This document shows, piece by piece, positions 16,739 through 25,326 of a stretch of DNA of 64,000 nucleotides. The stretch comes from Chitinophagaceae bacterium 26-R-25. GTDB taxonomy: Bacteria > Bacteroidota > Bacteroidia > Chitinophagales > Chitinophagaceae. Numbering within the stretch: the first letter of the stretch is position 1; each line of letters starts with the position of its first letter. The DNA lies in assembly GCA_029906195.1 (NCBI GenBank), contig JARWSJ010000001.1, positions 372,001 to 436,000 of the forward strand. The letters run 5' to 3'. Position numbers and translations under genes: made by a program. The notes beneath the pieces are model-generated. The model saw nothing but the letters and a program-made list of their open reading frames with translations, was not told where the DNA came from and ran no database searches.

Positions 16739-17296
16739 ATGCAAACAGCAGCAATAACAACTAAAACAAATTGGGTTATTGATCCCATACACAGCCAGAT
16801 CGGCTTCAAAGTAAAACACCTGATGTTTACCAATGTAAGAGGCAGCTTCAAAAATTATACTGCCGCCATCTCTACAGTCGGAAATAATCTTGCAACCGCC
16901 GAAATCCATTTAATCATTGATGCGGCATCCATCAACACAAATGACGACCAACGCGATGGCCATTTGCGGAGCGCTGACTTCTTTGATGTCAGCAATTTCA
17001 AAGAAATAACTTTCAAAAGCATCGATTTAGAAAGGGAAGGTAATGTGGGCAATAATTATGTGTTGCGTGGCGACCTTACTATGAAGGGGGTAACAAGGCC
17101 CGTGAAAATGTATGTTGAGTTTGGAAATGTAATGAAGGATCCATGGGGAAACGAAAAGGCTCCGGTACATATTGAAGGAAAAATCAATCGCAAAGATTGG
17201 GGCCTCGCATGGAACGCTCCCCTTGAAGCTGGAGGCGTTCTAGTGGGAGAGGATGTTGCCATTGATATTGACATCCAATTGGGCAAGCAACAATAG
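16739..17296 (+). CDS. YceI-family lipocalin-like protein (copy 1)
   Basis: 185 residues, no signal peptide, so cytoplasmic, unlike E. coli YceI. The whole length is the YceI beta-barrel: WVIDPIHSQIGFKVKHLMFTNVRG start, the FFDVSNFKEITFKS block, and the RKDWGLAWN...EAGGVLVGEDV end. Members bind polyisoprenoid-like lipids or quinones, but the role of cytosolic Bacteroidota versions is not settled. It is divergent from Crp/Fnr paralogue A, under an FNR-type box, and 35 nt upstream of an amidohydrolase, probably in the same transcript. A second copy is encoded at 51698. The Crp-YceI pairing recurs in the window, which argues for a redox or envelope stress role. Confidence 0.9.
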   Translation: MQTAAITTKTNWVIDPIHSQIGFKVKHLMFTNVRGSFKNYTAAISTVGNNLATAEIHLIIDAASINTNDDQRDGHLRSADFFDVSNFKEITFKSIDLEREGNVGNNYVLRGDLTMKGVTRPVKMYVEFGNVMKDPWGNEKAPVHIEGKINRKDWGLAWNAPLEAGGVLVGEDVAIDIDIQLGKQQ

Positions 17297-17331
17297 TTCA
17301 ACATGTTTATCTCATCCATCAACAAAATATT

Positions 17332-19134
17332 ATGAAGAAAATAATCGGATTAATTATAACAACACTGTTTGCATTTGCGCTGAAAGCTCAGCCGGGCAAC
17401 CAGTTTGTTGGTGCCGACCTGATTGTCTATAATGCCAAGGTCACGACACAGATACAATCACAACCGCAAGCCTCAGCGCTCGCTGTAAAAAGAGGAAGAA
17501 TATATGCCGTGGGTACCGATGCCGAGATACTCAGCCTGAAAGATAACAACACCAAGATGATTGATGCAAACGGCAGGCGTTTGATCCCGGGATTAAATGA
17601 CGCACATACTCATATACTAAGCGAAAGAACTTTCAATTACAATGTAAGATGGGAAGGGGTGCCCACACTGCAGCGCGCATTGGAGATGCTGAGCGAGCAG
17701 GCAAAACGAACGCCGGAGGGCCAATGGGTAAAGGTAATTGGCGGATGGTCGCCCTATCAGTTTAAAGAAAACAGGTTCCCAACCATGGACGAACTCAAGA
17801 AGGCAGTACCTGACAGGCCGCTGATTGTGCAGTATGCCTACAACCAGGCATTTTTAAATGACTTAGCGATGAAAGCATTTGGTGTAGGAACCGACCAATT
17901 CCCCGCGATGCCCGGCACTGAATTTGAAAAAGATAAAGACGGACATTACACCGGCATCGTGCATAGTTACACGTTCACTTTTATCGCGCTGGAATTTATG
18001 GTGCCGCAGCCTTCCTTTGACGAACAGGTGAGTTCAATAACAAATGTTATTCACGAACTGAATCGTTTCGGCATTACTACCGCGCTTGACGCTGCGGCCG
18101 CCAGCGGATATGCACAGGGGCATGCGCCTATCAATTTTTTGGCAAAGGAAAACCAGTTGAACATACGGTTCCCTTTTATCGATATCCAGTTTGGCGACGT
18201 AACTGCTCCCACTATGGTGGATGCGGAGATAAACGCTATCACAAAAAGAGCGCCCATCAGCCCGAGAGAAAATATTGAATCAACCATGGCGCATGGCCAC
18301 GAGTATGAAGGAACCGGCGAAATGCTCAGGCTGGTACTGCACGATCACGAAAATTTCGATAAGCCTGCCGTTATTGTCAACAAAGATTCTATGCGACTTT
18401 ACATAGAGGAAGATGTTACCAAACTCGTGAAGAAAAGAATTCCTTTTCGCATGCATATTACTTACAACGAAAACATCACGCCTTTCCTGGATGCATTGGA
18501 AAACGTAAACCGGCAAACGCCTTTGGATGGTTTGCGTTGGAGCATAGAACACGCCGAAACAATAACGCCGGAAAATGTTGCGCGGGTAAAAAAACTTGGT
18601 GGGGGTATTGCACTGGATGGTAAGATGGCCCTGCATGGTGATGGTTTTATAAAGACATATAACCGGGAGAAAGCATTGCAAACACCGCGGCTGCGAATGC
18701 TGGTAGATAGTGGCATTCCGCTGGCAATGACAACAGACGCATTCAGGGCATCTTCCTTTAACCCGTGGACAACCATTAGTTGGATGGTTACCGGGAAGTC
18801 TGTATCAGGATCTGAAATACTCGCAAAAAATAACCGTTTGACCCGTGTAGAAGCGCTTAAATTATTCACTGCAGGCCCCGCATGGTTTGAGCAACAGGAA
18901 GACGAGAATGGCAGGATTGCGCCGGGTTACCTGGCAGATTTTGCTTTGCTTAACAAGGATTTGTTTTCCGTGTCAGATGATGAAATAAAATCTATTTCTT
19001 CCGTGTTAACAATACTTGATGGCAGGGTGGTTTATGGTGCGCAGGAGTACAGTACACTCGCACCGCAATTGCCTGAAACGATTCCTGCATGGTCACCCAT
19101 AAAATATTTTGGAGGTTATTACAACAGTAAATAA
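17332..19134 (+). CDS. Secreted amidohydrolase (YtcJ-like, amidohydrolase family 3)
   Basis: 600 residues with a Sec signal peptide (cut near LKA-Q, residue 19). The composite barrel of the metal-dependent amidohydrolase superfamily begins at 27, and the first metal motif GLNDAHTHIL is at 88-97. Later blocks include SIEHAETITPENVARVKKLGG, the TTDAFRASSFNPW block with the last-strand Asp, and a C-terminal PGYLADFALL strand, all typical of YtcJ-type proteins annotated as exo-enzymes or N-substituted formamide deformylases. The substrate is not predictable. It follows YceI by 35 nt and precedes a strong terminator, so the two form a bicistronic unit under the FNR-type promoter. Confidence 0.87.
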   Translation: MKKIIGLIITTLFAFALKAQPGNQFVGADLIVYNAKVTTQIQSQPQASALAVKRGRIYAVGTDAEILSLKDNNTKMIDANGRRLIPGLNDAHTHILSERTFNYNVRWEGVPTLQRALEMLSEQAKRTPEGQWVKVIGGWSPYQFKENRFPTMDELKKAVPDRPLIVQYAYNQAFLNDLAMKAFGVGTDQFPAMPGTEFEKDKDGHYTGIVHSYTFTFIALEFMVPQPSFDEQVSSITNVIHELNRFGITTALDAAAASGYAQGHAPINFLAKENQLNIRFPFIDIQFGDVTAPTMVDAEINAITKRAPISPRENIESTMAHGHEYEGTGEMLRLVLHDHENFDKPAVIVNKDSMRLYIEEDVTKLVKKRIPFRMHITYNENITPFLDALENVNRQTPLDGLRWSIEHAETITPENVARVKKLGGGIALDGKMALHGDGFIKTYNREKALQTPRLRMLVDSGIPLAMTTDAFRASSFNPWTTISWMVTGKSVSGSEILAKNNRLTRVEALKLFTAGPAWFEQQEDENGRIAPGYLADFALLNKDLFSVSDDEIKSISSVLTILDGRVVYGAQEYSTLAPQLPETIPAWSPIKYFGGYYNSK

Positions 19135-19186
19135 GATCCAGGAAAAATACTATGTCAATATGCCCAGATGATCTGATTGACGTAAG

Positions 19187-19220
19187 AAGAGGGAAGCGTT
19201 TGGCTTCCCTCTTCGTTTTT
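19187..19220 (+). terminator. Intrinsic terminator after the amidohydrolase
   Basis: The stem AAGAGGGAAGC/GCTTCCCTCTT with a 5-nt loop is followed by CGTTTTTG. Because the stem is symmetric, it may also act on the minus-strand gene ending at 19248. Confidence 0.85.
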
Positions 19221-19247
19221 GATTAAGTATGCGTTGAGCGGTTCCTC

Positions 19248-19694
19248 TCAACCGTCGAAGCGGGTTCCCTCCATAGCTTTCATAAAAGCTTGAGGGTTCC
19301 AGTATTCGCGATAGTTGATAATTAGTCCATTTCGAAAGGTTACGAAAGTAGCATATGTCATCTCATATGGATTTCCATTGGCAACTACTTTTCCAGTCAC
19401 ACTCCATTCGGCAATTGCCATATTTGGATCGTCTGTTGAATAGATTTTCAATGAAGGTATTTCGTGAACATCAATAAAGCTTGGATAGTTTCGCAAGTAC
19501 TCATACAATGCAGTGCGGCCCTCAATTCTCGCTGGCGAACCCTGGGGTGCAAACGGGAATTCCGCGACTACGTTTTCATCGCAAAGGTCCGTCCAGCCTT
19601 TCATGTCTTTAGCCAGAAAAAGGTCGAGGCTGTTGCGAAGTAGTTGACTTGCACTTAAGTTTTCGATTGCTGTTTTTGAAGTTGTCATATTCAT
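19248..19694 (-). CDS. SnoaL-like/NTF2-fold protein (ketosteroid-isomerase-like)
   Basis: 148 residues from the ATG at 19694 (a second ATG two codons on is equally possible); the longer frame to 19748 starts inside the upstream gene and is rejected. The NTF2-like cone is recognisable from LRNSLDLFLAKDMKGWTDLCDENVVAEFPFAPQG, with the Tyr/Trp-rich second half ending NYREYWNPQAFMKAM. Such proteins are isomerases, cyclases or ligand-binding partners of oxidoreductases. It sits 31 nt downstream of an SDR gene in the same direction and should share its FNR-type promoter. The SDR plus SnoaL combination recurs at 53337-54713. Exact reaction unknown. Confidence 0.82.
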   Translation of the reverse strand: MNMTTSKTAIENLSASQLLRNSLDLFLAKDMKGWTDLCDENVVAEFPFAPQGSPARIEGRTALYEYLRNYPSFIDVHEIPSLKIYSTDDPNMAIAEWSVTGKVVANGNPYEMTYATFVTFRNGLIINYREYWNPQAFMKAMEGTRFDG

Positions 19695-19725
19695 TTTATG
19701 ATGGTTTAAAAATTTCTGTTTGTTT

Positions 19726-20466
19726 TTATCCGACCCGGTACTGACCACCGTCTACTACAATTGCCTGCCCGGTGATAAAGGATGCATCATCGCTTGTTAA
19801 AAACAGCACGGTACCTGTGATGTCCTCCGGATCACCAAGCCGTTTGATTGCCTGTTGTTCCCACGTAGCACGCTTCTGCTCATCTGATTGAACGGCGGTT
19901 GCTAATGTGTTTGTGAGGCCGGGTAATATGGCATTTGCCGTAATTCCATCATTTGCCACATCGTTGGCTAACCCCCGCATAAATCCGATGATTCCCATTT
20001 TTGAAGCGATGTAGTGGCTCATCCCCGGTATTGAAAGTCCAACCATGTTTGACGATATGCCAATAAATCGTCCCCACTTTTTCTTTCGCATTGACGGAAG
20101 AAAATATTTCGCACTCAAAAAGTGCGCATCAAGATTCGTGGCCATGGTTCTTCTCCATGTTGGCAAATCCAGTTCGTCAATCGGGCGATTGGGAAAATAA
20201 CCTGCATTGTTCACTACGATGTCAACTTCCCCAACAGCTTTGCTTTGTCTCAACACAGCCTGCCAATTTTCTTCCTGTGTAACATCGAGTTCGAAGCCAA
20301 CAGCATTGCTGCCAATTTTTTCAATGGTCTCGTGAGGCATGTGCAAATCTGTTGCAATGACTGATGCGCCGCGTTGGGCCAGTGCCAGTGCGATTGCCTG
20401 GCCAATTCCCTGCGCAGCGCCTGTTACCAGCACAACTCTGCCTTCATGCGTTATAATATTTTTCAT
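19726..20466 (-). CDS. Short-chain dehydrogenase/reductase (classical SDR, copy 1)
   Basis: 246 residues with the complete classical SDR signature: TGAAQGIG cofactor loop at 15-22, D61-V, NNAG 86-89, S139, Y152-x-x-x-K156 and the C-terminal FITGQAIVVDGGQ. Asp40 at the end of beta-2 (VIATD) favours NAD(H) over NADP(H). It resembles FabG-like 3-oxoacyl or sugar-alcohol dehydrogenases, but the substrate is not defined. It is first in a transcript with the SnoaL-like gene and lies about 36 nt downstream of a perfect TAnnTTTG element within the FNR-type promoter. Regulation by one of the Crp/Fnr paralogues is likely. Confidence 0.92.
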   Translation of the reverse strand: MKNIITHEGRVVLVTGAAQGIGQAIALALAQRGASVIATDLHMPHETIEKIGSNAVGFELDVTQEENWQAVLRQSKAVGEVDIVVNNAGYFPNRPIDELDLPTWRRTMATNLDAHFLSAKYFLPSMRKKKWGRFIGISSNMVGLSIPGMSHYIASKMGIIGFMRGLANDVANDGITANAILPGLTNTLATAVQSDEQKRATWEQQAIKRLGDPEDITGTVLFLTSDDASFITGQAIVVDGGQYRVG

Positions 20467-20501
20467 AAAACATGTTTGTTGCCATTTTTAATAACAACAA
20501 A

Positions 20502-20568
20502 CAAAACTAGCATCACCATTAGCGCTTCGCATTGACATTCGGCAGAAAATCCGATTGACATTTGTCAA
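20502..20568 (-). promoter_or_regulatory. FNR-type box and promoter of the SDR-SnoaL genes
   Basis: Read on the minus strand: palindrome TTGACAAATGTCAA (20568-20555), GTCA at positions 33-36, and a perfect -7 element TAGTTTTG at positions 60-67 (20509-20502). The gene starts at 20466, giving a leader of about 30 nt. Confidence 0.8.
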
Positions 20569-20817
20569 CCGGATTTTCTATCATCAGTAGTGTGATATAA
20601 CCAGTTCCTTTGCTCGTTAATTGGATTGTACTTTGAAGCAGCTTCCATTGCTTTAGCAGCCACTTGACTTGTGAAGTATAAATAAGATGGGACGCTTCTT
20701 TTTCATCAAGAGGTTTTATATGGAAGCGTTCGCATAGATGAAGGCGGTGATGGGTGCACTGGACAGTTTCATAAAGGCAAGCCTGTTAGCAGTAATCATT
20801 GTTATCATTTTGTATTA
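20569..20817. other. Intergenic stretch, possible gene relic on the minus strand
   Basis: The gap between the SDR and NAD(P)-binding genes is about 350 bases, the first part of which is the FNR-type promoter. The rest holds a minus-strand open stretch without a start codon (from about 20785: ...YETVQCTHHRLHLCERFHIK...) that could be a relic, plus a 30-codon frame starting MITMITANRLAF in a second frame. Neither is recognised. Confidence 0.3.
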
Positions 20818-21465
20818 TTAATATGCAGCGGTAAATCGTTGTTTTTGATGCTTTGGCGCTTCAATTTCGTCTGCAATTACTACTGCCACATCTTCGCCTG
20901 ACAGAACGCTTCTTCCTTCTTCATTGAAAACCGGGTAGTCGGTTCCTAAACGATAGTTACCTGTTCTACCTGTTGTAATTCCTGGATGCGTTTCAAGAGC
21001 CGGACTAAAAACAGTCCAATCCAAGTTTTTTTCTTCTTTTATGATATTCAGATAGTCCCTGGCAGCAGTGGCTCCCGCCTTAATCTCGGCAGGAAAATCA
21101 GCGGTGTCTACTACCTGCATTCCTTCTGGCGTAAACAAGCTTCCTGCACCACCAATCACAATAAAGCGTTTCACACCTGCAAGCTTTATGGCTTTTTGAA
21201 TGGATTGAGCACCTTTAAGATAGTCATGATAAATATTCGGATTCGTCCATCCAGGATTATAGGCACTCACCACCACATCATAATCTTTTATGACATCGGC
21301 TAATTCATTTACATTAAAAACGTCACTCTGGGTAAAAGTCAGATTGTGCTTATCTGATACTTTTGAATCCCTGGAAATGCCCAAAACCTCATGGTTTCTA
21401 TTAATTAATTCATTCGTAATGTTGTTGCCTACAAAACCTGTGGCACCGATAACTGCAATTTTCAT
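20818..21465 (-). CDS. NAD(P)-binding atypical SDR (NmrA/YwnB-like)
   Basis: 215 residues. The N-terminal Rossmann motif GATGFVG at 7-13 follows MKIAVI, then NHEVLGISRDS for cofactor discrimination and VVSAYNPG and FIVIGGAGSL strands; there is no classical YxxxK pair. This is the pattern of small NAD(P)H-binding proteins such as YwnB/BVR-B-like quinone reductases or NmrA-type sensors. It is divergent from an HxlR regulator 122 nt away with a repeated GGTAACTA motif between them, a very common pairing in which the regulator controls the reductase in response to quinones, aldehydes or other electrophiles. The substrate is unknown. Confidence 0.88.
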   Translation of the reverse strand: MKIAVIGATGFVGNNITNELINRNHEVLGISRDSKVSDKHNLTFTQSDVFNVNELADVIKDYDVVVSAYNPGWTNPNIYHDYLKGAQSIQKAIKLAGVKRFIVIGGAGSLFTPEGMQVVDTADFPAEIKAGATAARDYLNIIKEEKNLDWTVFSPALETHPGITTGRTGNYRLGTDYPVFNEEGRSVLSGEDVAVVIADEIEAPKHQKQRFTAAY

Positions 21466-21530
21466 TTCTCTATTTTTTTGATTGATAAATAATAAGCAAA
21501 GTAAAAAAATGGCAGTTACAAATTGTTATC

Positions 21531-21573
21531 TATTACCTTCTGGTAACTAATTACTAAATGGTAACTATCTTTG
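21531..21573 (+). promoter_or_regulatory. HxlR operator repeats and -7 element
   Basis: GGTAACTA occurs at 21542-21549 and 21560-21567 (18 bp apart), with an inverted TATTACC at 21531-21537. An exact TAnnTTTG element (TATCTTTG, 21566-21573) overlaps the second repeat, so bound regulator would block hxlR transcription, and probably the divergent reductase too. Confidence 0.6.
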
Positions 21574-21587
21574 TAAAAAGGGAAGGA

Positions 21588-21944
21588 ATGACAAAGAAAA
21601 AAAGTCTATTAACAGAGGGTTGTTTGCAATATATTGTTGGTGTCAAAGACGTGCAGGATGTTATGAGTGGGAAATGGAAATATCGAATAGTGGCCGCTTT
21701 ATACTATACTGAAAAGATGCGATTTATGGAACTGAAAAATCATATTAGTGGCATCGCTCCCAAGGTATTGTCCAGTGAATTAAAGGACCTTGAAATGAAT
21801 CATCTTGTAAAACGCACCGTATGTGATACCAAGCCTATAACGGTCGAGTATGAGCTTACTGAATTAGGCAAGAGCCTTAACGGCATCATTGAAGCCATGG
21901 GAGTGTGGGGCATCAAGTATAGAAAATCAGTTTTGAAAAAATAG
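21588..21944 (+). CDS. HxlR-family winged-helix transcriptional regulator
   Basis: 118 residues from the ATG at 21588, which has a GGAAGG just upstream; the ATG at 21558 lies upstream of the -7 element and cannot be in the message. The HxlR pattern is clear: C14 near the N terminus (LLTEGCLQYIVGV), GKWKYRIVAAL, RFMELKNHISGIAPKVLSSELKDLE recognition region, wing ITVEYELTELGKSL, and the end MGVWGIKY. The N-terminal Cys matches the redox-sensing cysteine of HypR/QorR/YodB-type members, so a thiol-based sensor of quinones or aldehydes is plausible. The partner is the divergent NAD(P)-binding gene. Confidence 0.9.
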   Translation: MTKKKSLLTEGCLQYIVGVKDVQDVMSGKWKYRIVAALYYTEKMRFMELKNHISGIAPKVLSSELKDLEMNHLVKRTVCDTKPITVEYELTELGKSLNGIIEAMGVWGIKYRKSVLKK

Positions 21945-22230
21945 TTGTTGTCTGTAGAAGAAGTGTGGTGCCTAATAGTTGTTGATAAAACTAACGGCTA
22001 ATGTATAGTTGCGATATGATTGTTCGTCTCACATATTGAATGTAGTTGGACCATAGTTGGTAAAGAACTTTTGTGTTAGCTTCAACAAATGCTGCAGCAT
22101 CTCTGAAAACGTCCGAGTGAAAAAAAGGGAAATAATCACAACATATCGGGTGATCTGCTAAACAATCCAGGCACGTTTCTGTTTCATCTTTGTCTTGTCA
22201 AATCAATACAAACAAATTAAAATCAAAGAA

Positions 22231-22944
22231 ATGGAAACTCAAACAAAATCACAGACAGTAAAAAATATCGTTTTAGTTCATGGCGCTTTTGCTGATGGCT
22301 CCGGCTACAGAGGAGTTTATGAAGCTTTAACCAAACAGGGGTATCGCGTAACGGTTGTACAAAATCCGTTGACTTCTCTTGCAGATGATGCGAAAGCAAC
22401 AAAAGTTGCCCTGGACGCGGTAGATGGCCCGGCTATTCTTGCCGGTCACTCCTGGGGTGGAGCTGTTATTACCCAGGCAGGCAACCATCCAAATGTTGCG
22501 GGACTGGTGTATATCGCTGCCTTTCAGCCAGACAATGGCGAATCAGCTCTAACATGGTTCCAGAGTGCGCCACCTGCTGCAGAAAACGGTGTACTACCTC
22601 CCGATGAAAAAGGCATTGTTTACTATGATGAAGCAAAATACCACGCAGGTTTCTGTGGAGACCTAACCAAAGAAGACGCTGCATTTATGTATGCATCGCA
22701 AGGAGCTTTCTATGGTGAATGTTTTGTAACACCCATCACCGACGCCGCATGGAGAAATAAACCTACGTACGGTATAATAGCTACAGAAGACAAAAGCATC
22801 AATCCAGATATCCAGCGTAACATGTACAAACGTTCAGATACAAAAACTACTGAAATCAATGGCAGCCACGCTGTTTATGTTTCACAACCCGAAAAAGTAG
22901 CAGCGTTTATCGCTGATGTTGCTAAAGAACTTTCTGCAGAATAA
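22231..22944 (+). CDS. Alpha/beta hydrolase (plant-esterase/salicylate-esterase-like)
   Basis: 237 residues from the ATG at 22231; the longer frame begins with TTG at 22195. The fold starts at VKNIVLVHGAFADGSG (oxyanion HG), the nucleophile elbow is GHSWGG with S74, and the other triad members are probably D187 (IIATEDKSI) and H213 (INGSHAVYVSQP). The family pattern VHGAFADGS...V..PLTSLADD is that of hydrolases near methyl-salicylate and hydroxynitrile-type esterases. No signal peptide. It is monocistronic, with a terminator following and a -7-like CATCTTTG at 22185-22192, but without the FNR-type box of its neighbours. Confidence 0.9.
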   Translation: METQTKSQTVKNIVLVHGAFADGSGYRGVYEALTKQGYRVTVVQNPLTSLADDAKATKVALDAVDGPAILAGHSWGGAVITQAGNHPNVAGLVYIAAFQPDNGESALTWFQSAPPAAENGVLPPDEKGIVYYDEAKYHAGFCGDLTKEDAAFMYASQGAFYGECFVTPITDAAWRNKPTYGIIATEDKSINPDIQRNMYKRSDTKTTEINGSHAVYVSQPEKVAAFIADVAKELSAE

Positions 22945-22966
22945 TTATAGATTCTATCGATCATAG

Positions 22967-23007
22967 GCCTCGCTTACTCTAACAAGAGTAAACGGGGCAT
23001 TCTTTTT
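22967..23007 (+). terminator. Intrinsic terminator after the alpha/beta hydrolase
   Basis: GCCTCGCTTACTCT / AGAGTAAACGGGGC form a stem with small mismatches, followed by ATTCTTTTT. Confidence 0.8.
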
Positions 23008-23096
23008 AGGTGGCAGGAAAGAGCTAGCTATCTCTATCTTAACAATGAGTATTTATTCCTGTTTTTGTATTTTTAAAAAATAGAACTGCATCTACA

Positions 23097-23951
23097 ATGA
23101 AACTTAAAATAGCGGACGAAAAAACAGGAGGGGAGTTGTTGCTTTTTAGAGACGAGCCCGGCTTTGACCGGATGTTTTTTACCAGGGACAAATTCAACAA
23201 ATATTTTACCATTGCCTGGAACCCGGGAGAGAGTCAAACAGTTACCATTGACGGCACCGAATATGAATTTCCTTCCAATTCCTTGCTCACCCTTCTGTTT
23301 AACCAGACCTTCAGCTTCGAAGATTCTTCAAATATCACTGCTTGGCAATTTAATCGTGAGTTCTATTGCATTATTGATCACGACAGCGAGGTGAGCTGTG
23401 TTGGATTTTTATTCAGCAGTACTGATCATATGTTTGTTACACTCAGTGAACCTGCTCAGAAGAAATTACAGTTGTTGTCTGATGTTTTTATTGAAGAATT
23501 CACTACCTCTGATCACATTCAGAATGAAATGCTGTTGGTATTATTAAAGCGACTTATTATTTATGTGACCGGACTGGCAAAATCAGCGTACGTGCCTACT
23601 GTTAAAGGTCAGGAAGAAAGGTTTCATATTGTAAGGAAATTTAACCTGCTGGTTGAGGCTAATTTTAAAGTTGAGCATTCAGTAAGTTTTTATGCAGATC
23701 AACTTTGCAAATCACCTAAAACCTTGTCCAACGTCTTTGCGATCTACAACCAGAAAACGCCTTCGCAGATCATCCAGGAAAGAATCATACTCGAAGCAAA
23801 ACGGCTTTTACTTTACACTGACCGATCTGTAAAACATATTACGTTTGAACTTGGATTTGAAGACGTACCTTACTTTTCTAATTTCTTCAAGAAGAATGCG
23901 GGTGTATCTCCCTCTGATTTCAGAAATACTTTGGAAGTATCCAAAAAGTGA
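23097..23951 (+). CDS. AraC-family transcriptional regulator
   Basis: 284 residues. The N-terminal 170 residues form a cupin-like sensor typical of Bacteroidota AraC proteins (FFTRDKFNKYFTIAWNPGE start). The C-terminal HTH pair is at about 185-280: VSFYADQLCKSPKTLSNVF for the first helix-turn-helix and ITFELGFEDVPYFSNFFKKNAGVSPSDFR for the second, the classical AraC signature. It stands alone between a terminator and the end of the second Sus locus, so no target can be named; the divergent or upstream hydrolase gene is one candidate. Confidence 0.9.
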   Translation: MKLKIADEKTGGELLLFRDEPGFDRMFFTRDKFNKYFTIAWNPGESQTVTIDGTEYEFPSNSLLTLLFNQTFSFEDSSNITAWQFNREFYCIIDHDSEVSCVGFLFSSTDHMFVTLSEPAQKKLQLLSDVFIEEFTTSDHIQNEMLLVLLKRLIIYVTGLAKSAYVPTVKGQEERFHIVRKFNLLVEANFKVEHSVSFYADQLCKSPKTLSNVFAIYNQKTPSQIIQERIILEAKRLLLYTDRSVKHITFELGFEDVPYFSNFFKKNAGVSPSDFRNTLEVSKK

Positions 23952-24098
23952 AATAATCACAATAACAATTCCGGGATTTTTATTTCCACGATTGGGTTGG
24001 CTTCTTCGTTTTCATTGTCATAAGTAAATAGCAGTCTTTTCTCGACGGAGTAGTTTAGTCCTGCAAATTCAATTGCTTCCTTACTGCAAAAGTAATAA

Positions 24099-24127
24099 AA
24101 CAGGGAAGACAATATTCTCCCCTGTTG
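24099..24127 (-). terminator. Terminator of the second Sus locus
   Basis: On the minus strand the stem AACAGGGGAGA/TCTTCCCTGTT is followed by TTATTACTTTT. It lies 28 nt beyond the TlpA-like stop codon at 24155. Confidence 0.7.
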
Positions 24128-24154
24128 ATTTCAAAATAGGGCGGTTTCCCATAG

Positions 24155-25282
24155 TTAATGAAATATCTCTGCCAGTTTTTGTTGTAATGCTTCGCCTCGC
24201 AGATCCCTGGCAATGACTCGTCCATCAGGACCGAGCAGCAAGTTCGTGGGCACCATGGAAACGCCGAGCTCAATGGCTACGGCATTTTTCCATCCCATCA
24301 AATCGGATACATGTTGCCATGTTAGGTTATCTTTTTTTATGGCATTGAGCCAATCCGTTTTTTTACTATCAAGTGAGACGGCTAGAATGTCGAACCCTTT
24401 TTCATGAAAATTGTTGTATGCAGAGACAACGTTAGGATTTTCTCTGCGACATGGGCCGCACCAGCTTGCCCAAAAATCAATCAACAGATATTTGCCCCGA
24501 TAATCAGAAACGTTGATTGTTTTTCCGGAGGTATCAGGTTGTGAAAATGATACCAATGCCCCTATTGCTGTTTTGTCGCGTATCTCAAGGAAGCTGCGAA
24601 TTTGTTTTCCGTAAAAACTTTTACGTGCTTGTTCACCCAAACATCCCCAGAAATGTCGTAGCAACTCTTCTTCTGAGGGGTATTCGATATAACGTAAATG
24701 CACCACATACGCGCTCGCTGATGACTGAGGATATTTACTGAGAAAAGTGGTCATCGCTGAATCCCTCAATGGTCCCAAAAGCAAATGCTGTTTGTCCATT
24801 TCTTTTAGAAGACTGTCCGGAACAATACCGTTATTCAGCTTCGCAGCCTCGCGACCTTTTTTAAAGGCAGCGCTAGTGGGAGCAGTTATCCTGGCCCATT
24901 CAGACTCCCATTCCCGCAAGATGGTTGTTTGAGCACTCCCTTTTACCACAGCAGTGTTCCAGTCATCACCTGAAGTGGTAATGGTTATGTGCCCCTTCTC
25001 GAGAAAGAATGCCAGGCCCTGGTTCTCTGTGTTGTTCAATCGCAATATGCAAAACTCTGGCTCCATGAGCGTTCCGGAAAAAGAAGCCTGCCCATGTCTG
25101 ATCACTGCCGAATCATTGATCTTACCAGTATGATCTGAATAAGAGGACAGATATAATTTTCCCCCAGAAAGTCCTTTTATCTTTATTACAACATCATATT
25201 TTCCTGAACCGCCAGAGGCATTCCCAACCTTAACAACAAATAATATAATGAGCGTAAACAACGCCAAACGTAGTAACTGCAT
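24155..25282 (-). CDS. TlpA-like thiol:disulfide oxidoreductase with DUF4369 domain
   Basis: 375 residues: signal peptide (cut near residue 22), DUF4369-like beta domain (about 29-125), helical linker and a C-terminal thioredoxin-fold AhpC/TSA-Redoxin domain (about 240-375). The redox motif is intact as WCGPC with C275 and C278, and the cis-Pro loop reads VSMVPTNLL. It should reduce disulfides in the periplasm, like TlpA/ResA proteins. It is the last gene of the SusC/SusD/DUF4843/PKD-like operon, a pairing common in Bacteroidota and thought to handle peptides or proteins; the cargo is not known. Confidence 0.9.
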   Translation of the reverse strand: MQLLRLALFTLIILFVVKVGNASGGSGKYDVVIKIKGLSGGKLYLSSYSDHTGKINDSAVIRHGQASFSGTLMEPEFCILRLNNTENQGLAFFLEKGHITITTSGDDWNTAVVKGSAQTTILREWESEWARITAPTSAAFKKGREAAKLNNGIVPDSLLKEMDKQHLLLGPLRDSAMTTFLSKYPQSSASAYVVHLRYIEYPSEEELLRHFWGCLGEQARKSFYGKQIRSFLEIRDKTAIGALVSFSQPDTSGKTINVSDYRGKYLLIDFWASWCGPCRRENPNVVSAYNNFHEKGFDILAVSLDSKKTDWLNAIKKDNLTWQHVSDLMGWKNAVAIELGVSMVPTNLLLGPDGRVIARDLRGEALQQKLAEIFH

Positions 25283-25326
25283 GTCAATTCTAATTTAGAT
25301 TTTATACCTGTTTATCGATTTATTAC

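Noticed and set aside
20519-20790. Minus-strand frame of about 85 codons in the SDR upstream region
   Set aside because: No start codon, overlaps the FNR-type promoter and shows no recognisable domain; reported only as a possible relic.
22185-22192. CATCTTTG upstream of the alpha/beta hydrolase as a regulon member
   Set aside because: The -7-like element is present but no palindrome or RTCA lies at the expected distances.
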